Positions 23,220 through 33,351 of a stretch of 64,000 bases of DNA are shown in pieces. Both the position numbers and the translations under genes were made by a program. Position 1 is the stretch's first letter. Each line of letters starts with the position of its first letter. Origin of the DNA: Antedon mediterranea. Lineage: Eukaryota; Echinodermata; Crinoidea; Comatulida; Antedonidae. The stretch covers positions 17,421,201 to 17,485,200 of the forward strand of contig NC_092670.1 of assembly GCF_964355755.1 (NCBI RefSeq). The letters run 5' to 3'. The notes beneath the pieces were generated by a model. It did no database searches. It saw only the letters and a list, made by a program, of their open reading frames with translations, and was not told where the DNA came from.

Positions 23220-24329
23220 TTATATCAAAGAACATTCTAATCGATTTATACTGTTTTTAGTCTTTATTATAATGAAAATGAAGACAGCGGTCACAACTAT
23301 CACCCCTCCAGCGATAAGTGTTGAACGAAGAGGAGCATATCTGTTAGTCGTACGTTTGACACTTAATTCAACGGTATGACTAGCTTCACCAATATCGTTT
23401 TTAGCTTGGAACTTAATTGTGACACCGTTGTCATTTGCCGTAAGTTTTTGTTTGTTGGAAAGATGAGTAATCCCTTGACTCTGAACTAGTTCAGCGTTGC
23501 TGCAAACCATGCTCTCTATTATTTCATTTTTCCGCAAACATTCCCAGGTTACTTCTGCCGTGGGGTTAGCCGACACATTTATTGGTATGTCTAGATAATC
23601 CCCTACGTCGTATTCTATCGTATGAGACATCTCAAATTGTGGTCGATACTGAACGTTAAGTCGTGTAGAACAAGACAACGTTTTTGGAATAAGATCATGC
23701 GTCAGCGAACAGTTAAAGCTGGTCATTTCACGTGTTGCGTTTATTGGCAAAGTAGCTATACTTCTTTCTTGAAGGCCATTGGGACGTAGGATCGCTTTTG
23801 CAATTGGCTGTTTGGTATCCACCATCCGTACTTCGACACTTCCTGCAATGTCACCAATGGTGACATTGCACGACAACGTGACAGTCTCACCTTCTGAAAC
23901 ATCAGGCCTATCTATACCACATAACAAATCTGGAACATTCACGACATCGACGTCTATTTCCACTACATGAGATGTTAAACCCGTTATAGAAATGTGTTTG
24001 CAAATATAAAGGCCTTCATCAAATTGTGTAATGTTGGTTATAACAAGACGATAATTGTGTGTTACCTTGTCAAACTTGAGTCCGTATGAATCTTTAAATG
24101 ATGCAACAACACTATCGTTAATACTGACTTTAGTCTCCGCAGTTGTACCATTGCTGACATAATACCATTCTACGTCATGATCGTCTGTATTTCCAACTTC
24201 GCAATCTAAAACAGCATTTTTTCCAACATTAAATGTTAATGTAATTCGTGATGATTGGGTTTTTGACAAACAATTATAGAATAACCCCAAAATTATGTAG
24301 AGGTAAACTGCTTTACCAGTGAAAGCCAT
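23220..24329 (-). CDS. Ig-receptor copy A: intronless three-Ig, single-TM surface protein
   Basis: A single uninterrupted 369-codon frame. Residues 1-25 form a signal peptide (MAFTGKAVYLYIILGLFYNC). Ig1 is V-like: C in AVLDCEV, W in VEWYY, and EGLYICK before the strand-F Cys. Ig2 has C in VTLSCNV and C in MTSFNCS. Ig3 (about 230-325) has VTWEC, but the usual strand-F Cys position reads FQAKND. A transmembrane segment lies at about 331-353 (LIAGGVIVVTAVFIFIIIK), with a very short tail. There are many N-glycosylation sites. The Ig1 half is identical to copies B-D, but the Ig2 stretch (VRMVDTKQPIAKAILRPNG) matches copy F, so the copy looks chimeric. Ligand and function are unknown; adhesion or immune recognition is a guess. 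A compact TATA promoter lies just upstream. Confidence 0.88.
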   Translation of the reverse strand: MAFTGKAVYLYIILGLFYNCLSKTQSSRITLTFNVGKNAVLDCEVGNTDDHDVEWYYVSNGTTAETKVSINDSVVASFKDSYGLKFDKVTHNYRLVITNITQFDEGLYICKHISITGLTSHVVEIDVDVVNVPDLLCGIDRPDVSEGETVTLSCNVTIGDIAGSVEVRMVDTKQPIAKAILRPNGLQERSIATLPINATREMTSFNCSLTHDLIPKTLSCSTRLNVQYRPQFEMSHTIEYDVGDYLDIPINVSANPTAEVTWECLRKNEIIESMVCSNAELVQSQGITHLSNKQKLTANDNGVTIKFQAKNDIGEASHTVELSVKRTTNRYAPLRSTLIAGGVIVVTAVFIFIIIKTKNSINRLECSLI

Positions 24330-24439
24330 GATACAAAAATTAATGGTTGTTTCTTCTTCCGAGTAGATGTAGAACTAAACAAAATTCGCTTAACGTTTTT
24401 ATTTTGTTTCGAGTTTCGAAATATTAGAAATTACAGTTA

Positions 24440-24520
24440 TTTATTTATAGACAACTTTAATTATGCAATAATTCACCTATTGTTGAATGACCAATAGAGT
24501 ATAAGCGCGTCATGATTCTC
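24440..24520 (-). promoter_or_regulatory. Core promoter of Ig copy A, conserved in all copies
   Basis: On the minus strand, TCTATAAATAA (24441-24450) lies about 115 bp upstream of the ATG. Upstream of it are TTATTGCATAA (24460-24471; C/EBP-like), ATTCAACAATAGG (SOX-like core), ATTGG (an inverted CCAAT box, 24491-24495) and ATCATGACGCGC (about 24506-24517). The same order is found upstream of B (27419-27499), C (about 33808-33888), D (36787-36867) and, with changes, E (about 39585-39660), F (about 41585-41655) and relic G (about 42940-43010). The TATA position implies a short, intronless leader. Confidence 0.65.
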
Positions 24521-25834
24521 ATTGTAATTGAAATGTAGAAAAACTTAAAATAAATTTGTCGTTAACACAATAACAAACAATGTTAGGCCAAATCAATTGA
24601 AAACAATATTGCTCTTTTATTCATTTGTATGCGGTATTGATTGATCAAGTGGTTAAATCAATTTTTTCGATTTACATTTGTTTTAAATAATTGGCCCCAC
24701 TCTAGACTCTGGGAAAAATCCCAACAACGTTAAATTCGAGTTATCTTATAGGCCTACTTGATAACATTTTGTCTTTCATAGAACATTATATTTGTTTATA
24801 TCTATAGTATTGAAAAATCTTATTATTGTCTTTGAAAGTTTTAGATGTCAGATAATAAATATTGTATATCTATAATCTTAAATCAATCTAGATTTAAAAA
24901 CCTTAGTTGTACTTCTACCTCTTCTGTAATGTTCATCTGTTTTCCACTTTTGTGTTTATATTCTCAACTTTTATAGACACTTTTTAAGCCTACAGGTTTT
25001 AAAAAATTATATATATTATAACGGTTTTAGTCAAACGTCGTGTGTGGCAACCTTTATCTTGATTTTCTTGATTATAGTCTATATCAACAAACAAATTATC
25101 ATCCTTTTCAGTTTCGCAATCATCGATACCATCCTAACACAATTATAAATTCTATGAGAACAAGCTTTCACATTGTGATCGTCACTAACGGTTCCGGTTC
25201 CAACTTTTTACTACTGTAGTAAATAAATGGTTATATTTATTGGCCACGTACATGATAAGTAGATCTACATTATAAAGTATTTTATATTGTTATTTAATAA
25301 AACAAAAAAAATGGAGTTACTATGCAAACAACAGTGTTACTTTGATTATGAGTTTGCAGCAATAATGACGGAAAACACCTTTAAAAAGAGATTATCAATA
25401 CATATATAGTTTGTTTCATCGTGTTAGTATGTAATATACAAAACGTATGATGGTTATCTATAGGCAGATAACTGAAAAAGTTACCAACCACCTATCGATC
25501 CATCAATTAATAAAGTTGTATTTTTTTTCTTTTTAAAGATTTGTCAGGCGTTTACTAGGAAACTGATCCGTGAAACCTAAAAGCTACCAAAATCGGAACA
25601 AAACCCACATACCATTCCGTTTACCATCAATACCAATCACCTTTGTAACTCTTATTTTTATACTTTTCTATTTAAATGTTAACATTTTATAATTATGGAA
25701 AAATTTAGGCCTACAAACATATAATATATATTAGCTTAAAATAAGATGAAATTAATTTATATTTTCGAACTTGAAATTCGTTCATAATTTTCCCTTCACC
25801 TTCTATTATGGGACTATAAGGGAGATGCAAGAAT

Positions 25835-26210
25835 CAACGGCGCAGATCCGTTTGGGGGACGTATAACAACAATCAAATACTTTGCGAGTAACTTTAGGCT
25901 GGGCCCCCCGGCTCTTTGAGTAACTTATAGGTCGTTTCAATCGATTTGTGAGCACATAAAAATTAAAGAATACAATTATTTTGGGTTACGCTCTTTTTAG
26001 ACACTAGTCCTGATGCGCCATTGGTATTCACTCAAAATCTAGTCTTCTTAGATACTGTATTTTCTGAAATTTCATACGATATGTCGATAGAAGTCTTGCT
26101 TTCTATTTCATTTCAACAATTTAATGATTTTGCTGTTGAAAAGTGAGGGGCACTAAAGAATATGTGGGGAACACGTCCCCCAGACCCCCCACCCCGGGAT
26201 CTGAGCTGCA
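25835..26210. repeat. Repeat-like insertion or replacement at the 3' end of Ig copies B, C and D
   Basis: Unit A and units B-D align up to GGAGATGCAAGAAT and again from ATTTATACTGTTTTTAG. Between these points B-D carry an unrelated 376-bp segment, also at about 28814-29189 and 35203-35578. It contains GGGCCCCCC, GGGGAACACGTCCCCC and AGACCCCCCACCCCGGG, a composition unlike the surrounding AT-rich DNA and like 3' ends of dispersed elements. It supplies the last 29 codons of copies B and D. Confidence 0.7.
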
Positions 26211-27308
26211 ATTTATACTGTTTTTAGTATATATTATAATGGAAACGAAGACAGCGGACACAACTACCAACCCTCCAACGATAAGTGCTAAATAAAGAGG
26301 AGAAAATCTGTTTGTCGTACTTTTGACACTTAATTCAACGGTATGACTAGCTTCACCAACATCGTTTTTAGCTTGGAACTTAATTGTGACACCGTTGTCA
26401 TTTGCCGTCAGTTTTTTGTTGTTGGAAAGATGAGTAATCCCTTGACTTTGAACTACTTCGGCGTTGCTGCAAACTATGCTCTCTATTATTTCATCATTCC
26501 GAAAACATTCCCAGGTTACTTCTGCCGTGGGGTTAGCCGACACATTTATTGGTATGTCTAGATAATCCCCTACGTCGTATTCTATCGTATGAGACATCTC
26601 AAAGTGTGGTCGATACTGAACGTTAAGTCGCATCGAACAAGACAGCGTTTTTGGAATAAGATCATGCGTCAGCGAACACTTAAAGCTGGTCATTTCACGT
26701 GTTGCGTTTATTGGCAAAGTAGCTATACTATCTTGAATTCCATTGGGACGTAGGCGGATCTCTTTCGCAATTGAATGTGTGGTAGGCCTACCCACCTCCA
26801 CCATCCAGATTTCAACACTTCCTGCAATGTCACCAATGGTGACATTGCACGACAACGTGACAGTCTCACCTTCTGAAACATCAGGCCTATCTATACCACA
26901 TAACAAATCTGGAACATTCACGACATCGACGTCTATTTCCACTACATGAGATGTTAAACCCGTTATAGAAATGTGTTTGCAAATATAAAGGCCTTCATCA
27001 AATTGTGTAATGTTGGTTATAACAAGACGATAATTGTGTGTTACCTTGTCAAACTTGAGTCCGTATGAATCTTTAAATGATGCAACAACACTATCGTTAA
27101 TACTGACTTTAGTCTCCGCAGTTGTACCATTGCTGACATAATACCATTCTACGTCATGATCGTCTGTATTTCCAACTTCGCAATCTAAAACAGCATTTTT
27201 TCCAACATTAAATGTTAATGTAATTCGTGATGATTGGGTTTTTGACAAACAATTATAGAATAACCCCAAAATTATGTAGAGGTAAACTGCTTTACCAGTG
27301 AAAGCCAT
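26121..27308 (-). CDS. Ig-receptor copy B: intronless three-Ig, single-TM surface protein
   Basis: A 395-codon frame with the same plan as copy A: signal peptide, V-like Ig1, C2-like Ig2, a Cys-poor Ig3 and a TM segment near 334-356 (LALIVGGLVVVSAVFVSIII). Ig2 carries a variant loop (IWMVEVGRPTTHSIAKEIRL) that is longer than in A and F. The tail after TKNSIN is not the RLECSLI of copy A but 29 residues read from the inserted GC-rich segment (starting CSSDPGVGGLGDVFPTYSLV). The promoter is the conserved TATA type. The protein is identical to copy D. Function unknown. Confidence 0.88.
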   Translation of the reverse strand: MAFTGKAVYLYIILGLFYNCLSKTQSSRITLTFNVGKNAVLDCEVGNTDDHDVEWYYVSNGTTAETKVSINDSVVASFKDSYGLKFDKVTHNYRLVITNITQFDEGLYICKHISITGLTSHVVEIDVDVVNVPDLLCGIDRPDVSEGETVTLSCNVTIGDIAGSVEIWMVEVGRPTTHSIAKEIRLRPNGIQDSIATLPINATREMTSFKCSLTHDLIPKTLSCSMRLNVQYRPHFEMSHTIEYDVGDYLDIPINVSANPTAEVTWECFRNDEIIESIVCSNAEVVQSQGITHLSNNKKLTANDNGVTIKFQAKNDVGEASHTVELSVKSTTNRFSPLYLALIVGGLVVVSAVFVSIIIYTKNSINCSSDPGVGGLGDVFPTYSLVPLTFQQQNH

Positions 27309-29944
27309 GATACAAAAATTAATGGTTGTTTCTTCTTCCGAGTAGATGTAGAACTAAACAAAATTCGCTTAACGTTTTTATTTTGTTTCGAGTTTCGAAA
27401 TATTAGAAATTACAGTTATTTATTTATAGACAACTTTAATTATGCAATAATTCACCTATTGTTGAATGACCAATAGAGTATAAGCGCGTCATGATTCTCA
27501 TTGTAATTGAAATGTAGAAAAACTTATAATAAATTTGTCGTTAACACAATAACAAACAATGTTAGGCCAAATCAATTGAAAACAATATTGCTCTTTTATT
27601 CATTTGTATGCGGTATTGATTGATCAAGTGGTTAAATCAATTTTTTCGATTTACATTTGTTTTAAATAATTGGCCCCACTCTAGACTCTGGGAAAAATCC
27701 CAACAACGTTAAATTCGAGTTATCTTATAGGCCTACTTGATAACATTTTGTCTTTCATAGAACATTATATTTGTTTATATCTATAGTATTGAAAAATCTT
27801 ATTATTGTCTTTGAAAGTTTTAGATGTCAGATAATAAATATTGTATATCTATAATCTTAAATCAATCTAGATTTAAAAATCTTAGTTGTACTTCTACCTC
27901 TTCTGTAATGTTCATCTGTTTTCCACTTTTGTGTTTATATTCTCAACTTTTATAGACACTTTTTAAGCCTACAGGTTTTAAAAAATTATATATATTATAA
28001 CGGTTTTAGTCAAACGTCGTGTGTGGCAACCTTTATCTTGATTTTCTTGATTATAGTCTATATCAACAAACAAATTATCATCCTTTTCAGTTTCGCAATC
28101 ATCGATACCATCCTAACACAATTATAAATTCTATGAGAACAAGCTTTCACATTGTGATCGTCACTAACGGTTCCGGTTCCAACTTTTTACTACTGTAGTA
28201 AATAAATGGTTATATTTATTGGCCACGTACATGATAAGTAGATCTACATTATAAAGTATTTTATATTGTTATTTAATAAAACAAAAAAAATGGAGTTACT
28301 ATGCAAACAACAGTGTTACTTTGATTATGAGTTTGCAGCAATAATGACGGAAAACACCTTTAAAAAGAGATTATCAATACATATATAGTTTGTTTCATCG
28401 TGTTAGTATGTAATATACAAAACGTATGATGGTTATCTATAGGCAGATAACTGAAAAAGTTACCAACCACCTATCGATCCATCAATTAATAAAGTTGTAT
28501 TTTTTTTCTTTTTAAAGATTTGTCAGGCGTTTACTAGGAAACTGATCCGTGAAACCTAAAAGCTACCAAAATCGGAACAAAACCCACATACCATTCCGTT
28601 TACCATCAATACCAATCACCTTTGTAACTCTTATTTTTATACTTTTCTATTTAAATGTTAACATTTTATAATTATGGAAAAATTTAGGCCTACAAACATA
28701 TAATATATATTAGCTTAAAATAAGATGAAATTAATTTATATTTTCGAACTTGAAATTCGTTCATAATTTTCCCTTCACCTTCTATTATGGGACTATAAGG
28801 GAGATGCAAGAATCAACGGCGCAGATCCGTTTGGGGGACGTATAACAACAATCAAATACTTTGCGAGTAACTTTAGGCTGGGCCCCCCGGCTCTTTGAGT
28901 AACTTATAGGTCGTTTCAATCGATTTGTGAGCACATAAAAATTAAAGAATACAATTATTTTGGGTTACGCTCTTTTTAGACACTAGTCCTGATGCGCCAT
29001 TGGTATTCACTCAAAATCTAGTCTTCTTAGATACTGTATTTTCTGAAATTTCATACGATATGTCGATAGAAGTCTTGCTTTCTATTTCATTTCAACAATT
29101 TAATGATTTTGCTGTTGAAAAGTGAGGGGCACTAAAGAATATGTGGGGAACACGTCCCCCAGACCCCCCACCCCGGGATCTGAGCTGCAATTTATACTGT
29201 TTTTAGTATATATTATAATGGAAACGAAGACAGCGGACACAACTACCAACCCTCCAACGATAAGTGCTAAATAAAGAGGAGAAAATCTGTTTGTCGTACT
29301 TTTGACACTTAATTCAACGGTATGACTAGCTTCACCAACATCGTTTTTAGCTTGGAACTTAATTGTGACACCGTTGTCATTTGCCGTCAGTTTTTTGTTG
29401 TTGGAAAGATGAGTAATCCCTTGACTTTGAACTACTTCGGCGTTGCTGCAAACTATGCTCTCTATTATTTCATCATTCCGAAAACATTCCCAGGTTACTT
29501 CTGCCGTGGGGTTAGCCGACACATTTATTGGTATGTCTAGATAATCCCCTACGTCGTATTCTATCGTATGAGACATCTCAAAGTGTGGTCGATACTGAAC
29601 GTTAAGTCGCATCGAACAAGACAGCGTTTTTGGAATAAGATCATGCGTCAGCGAACACTTAAAGCTGGTCATTTCACGTGTTGCGTTTATTGGCAAAGTA
29701 GCTATACTATCTTGAATTCCATTGGGACGTAGGCGGATCTCTTTCGCAATTGAATGTGTGGTAGGCCTACCCACCTCCACCATCCAGATTTCAACACTTC
29801 CTGCAATGTCACCAATGGTGACATTGCACGACAACGTGACAGTCTCACCTTCTGAAACATCAGGCCTATCTATACCACATAACAAATCTGGAACATTCAC
29901 GACATCGACGTCTATTTCCACTACATGAGATGTTAAACCCGTTA

Positions 29945-32900
29945 TAGTAGAGCAGTTAACGCCATAAAAATAGCCAAGTTGTGCACTTTATTACCAAAGC
30001 ATGAAACATGCCACAAAGTTTCTTTGATGTGTATAGATTCAAAATATCGGGGGGTGCCAAGTGTCCAACGTCCGGTATGGCGGCCATCTTGATTTCAAAA
30101 TGGCCACCATAAAAACAAAAAGTGTTCATATCTTGGCAACTATAAACAGTAGAGACTTGATTCTGGTGTTAAATTGTTCACAAACCACATATTTCTATTT
30201 GTTCTAATGAAAAGTTTCGTAAAAAAATGATCGGAAATGACGTTTCTTCCAGTTTGACCTTTGACCTCTTATCTGTATATCTCGGTAACTACTGATCATT
30301 TTCAATCGATTTTGGTGTCATTTTGTTCAGAATAGAGACATTTATATTTGTAGTAATGAAACATTTTCACATAAAATGACTGGAAATACAATTTATAACC
30401 TTTGACATATATAATTATGTGAACATATTGTATGTGGTCTACATTGATATAATGCACTTAATTTTTTTTACCGAAATAAATGACACTTAATGAAAAAATG
30501 ACCAGGAATTATTCTGAATTTTTTACTTTTGATGTGATAGGATAGGCGTAAAGTATGACAGATCACTGAGAAACATCAATCACTGAGCTCATCTATGCCG
30601 ACTTGTTTGCTAAACTGTGATGTGTCAATCGTTAGATAAAAGTTTTGGTCCTCTCTCCTCCTTCATCTTTTCTTTTTTTTTTGTAATGTATTATACCATA
30701 TGGACAATTGTCTGAAATAAAAGTTGAATTGAATTGTTAGATGCCATTTGGAAATATTTTTTCGTTGGCCTCTTTGATGTTGCATATGAGACAAGTTCGG
30801 AAAGTTCTCATTTTCACGAGTTAAGAGAACACCGTCTTTCAAAGTACTTACTACAAACTAATCCTGCATTTGTGCAGTAGACCTACTTTCATTAGTCCGA
30901 AACTCAGATAATTCTTGTTCATTTTCGTTGCATCTAAAAAAATGTACTCCATTTTTATGGTAATGGGCCTTTGCTGTAAACCATCTGAATCCTTTTCCTC
31001 GATTTTCTCTAGTCATTGATTTTTTAGCAAAATCCCAACCAAATCAATTCGTAAAAGACATCTCAATATAATTATTCAAGTAATCCTCAAATTAGTGACA
31101 TGGACCTACAATATACTGTTCTGTACAAGACCTTTTTAGGCATCCACCTGTGGACTTTCACTTTGAAGGTCTTGGTCTCCTAATCATACAAGAAACAATG
31201 TCTGATTTAATCAATCATAGTAGTGGGTCCAGACAAAGAAGGGGGTGTAAGACCATCCACAGACAAAGAAGGGGGTATAAGACCATCCACAGACAAAGAA
31301 GGGGGTATAAGACCATCCACAGACAAAGAAGGGGGTATAAGACCATCCACAGACAAAGAAGGGGGTGTAAGACCATCCACAGACAAAGAAGGGGGTGTAC
31401 GACCATCCACACACAAAGAAGGGGGTATAAGACCATCCACAGACAAAGAAAGGGGTGTAAGGCCATCTACAGACAAAGAAGGGGGTGTAGGACCATCCAC
31501 AGACAAAGAAGGGGGTGTAAGACCATCCACAGACAAAGAAGGGGTGTAAGACCATCCACAGACAAAGAAGGGTGTAGGACCATCCACAGACAAAGAAGGG
31601 GGTGTAGGACTATCCACAGACAAAGAAGAGGGTGTAAGACCATCCACTGACAAAGAAAGTGGTATAGGACCACTTACAGACAAAGAAGGGGATATAAGAC
31701 CATCCACAGACAAAGAAGGGGGTATAAGACCATCCACAGACAAAGAAGGGGGTGTAGGACCATCCACAGACAAAGAAGGGGTGTAAGACCGTCCACAGAC
31801 AAAGAAGGGGATGTAAGACCATCCACAGACAAAGAAGTGGGTATAAGACCATCCACAGACAAAGAAGGGGGTATAAGACCATCCACAGACAAATAAGGGG
31901 TATAAGACCATCCACAGACAAAGAAGGGGGTATAAGACCATCCACAGAGAAAGAAGGGGTGTAAGACCATCCACAGACAAAGAAAGGGTGTAAGACCATC
32001 CACACACAAAGAAAGGGGTGTAAGACCATCCACACAAAAAAAAAGGGTGTAATACCATCAACAGACAAAGAAAGGGGGTATAAGACCATCCACAGACAAA
32101 GAAGGGGGTATAAGACCATCCACAGACAAAGAAGGGGTGTAAGACCATCTACAGACAAAGAAAAGGGTGTAAGACCATCCACACACAAATAAAGGGGTGT
32201 AAGACCGTCCACAGACAAAGAAGGGGATGTAAGACCATCCACAGACAAAGAAGTGGGTATAAGACCATCCACAGACAAAGAAGTGGGTATAAGACCATCC
32301 ACAGTCAAAAAAGGGGGTGTAGGACCATCCACAGACAAATAAGGGGGTATAAGACCATCCACAGACAAAGAAGGGGGTATAAGACTATCTACAGACAAAG
32401 AAGGAGGGGTAGGACCATATTAACCGAGGAAGCATACAAAAAGAAGATGCAATCAAAATAGGACTTGGAAAACAATAAATTGTAGAATAACTGAGGCTTG
32501 ATTGTTGAAATATAAAGGGTTCTTTGTAAGGTCATTAATAATATATTGATATAAACACGATCATCATACTATTCATTTGACATTCAAATACAGTCTATCT
32601 CGAAAAGAAGCTCATGAATACTATCACCTTTTCAAGGTTTTACGGTATTCCATAACATGTATCTTATTTCCTCTGTCAAACTATTAAAACTTTTAGCGAA
32701 TCAGAAGGTGCCAACATCATTGAATTAATGGTACCACCCAGCACATTGTTTACCAATTTTATGTAACATATACAATTTAAGTCCATTAATCATTTAATAT
32801 AATTACGCCTATCAGGTCAAAGTTAAAAATTAGATGCATTTAAGACCAACACAAACCCACATACAGTATATTCACATAATTAAAAATCAATAAATAAATG

Positions 32901-33351
32901 TCAAAGGTCATAAATTGTATTTCCGGTCATTTTATGTGAAAAGGTTTCATTACTACAAATATAAATGTATTTATTCTGAACAAAATGACACCAAAATCGA
33001 TTGAAAATGACCAGTAGTTACAGAGATATACAAATACGAGGTCAAAGGTCAAACTGAAAGAAACGTCATTTCCGGTCATTTTTTGACGAAAATTTTCATT
33101 AGAGCAAATAGCAATATATAGTTTGTGAACAATTTGAGACCAGAATTAAGTCTCTAATGTGTATAGTTGCCAAGATATGAACATTTTTTGTTTTTATGGT
33201 GGCCATTTTGAAATCAAGATGGCCGCCATACCGGACGTTGGACACTTGGCACCCCCTGATATTTTGAATCTATATATATTAAAGAAACTTTGTGCCAAGT
33301 TTCATGCTTTGGTAATAAAATGCACAGCTCATGTCACTAACTGCTCTACTA
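29945..33351. mobile_element. 3.4-kb fold-back element with TTA target duplication
   Basis: The ends are TAGTAGAGCAGTTA and its exact reverse complement. The flanking TTA (29942-29944 and 33352-33354) is present once in copies B and D. The inverted arms are long, about 480 bp each (29945-30430 and about 32870-33351), and imperfect. They share CCAAGTGTCCAACGTCCGG, ATGGCGGCCATCTTGATTTC and CAAAGGTCA-type blocks. The interior has no transposase: about 750 bp of AT-rich DNA, then the 30-bp minisatellite, then about 450 bp more. It is a non-autonomous DNA element. A 3-bp TTA duplication is compatible with the Harbinger superfamily, but the termini differ from those of the Harbinger at 43233. Confidence 0.85.
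31230..32412. repeat. 30-bp minisatellite, about 39 copies
   Basis: Unit GACAAAGAAGGGGGTATAAG followed by ACCATCCACA. The first dozen copies keep strict 30-bp register. Later copies lose one to three bases in the G run, which breaks the register. Variation is mostly GTATAAG/GTGTAAG/GTGTAGG and the number of Gs. Because 30 is divisible by three, long frames open on both strands (CGWSYTPFFV-type and RRGYKTIHRQ-type repeats); these are by-products, not genes. Confidence 0.95.

Noticed and set aside
31150-32398. Long repetitive reading frames (up to 313 codons) on both strands
   Set aside because: They are by-products of a 30-bp minisatellite inside a non-autonomous transposon. All frames on both strands are equally open and there is no gene context.
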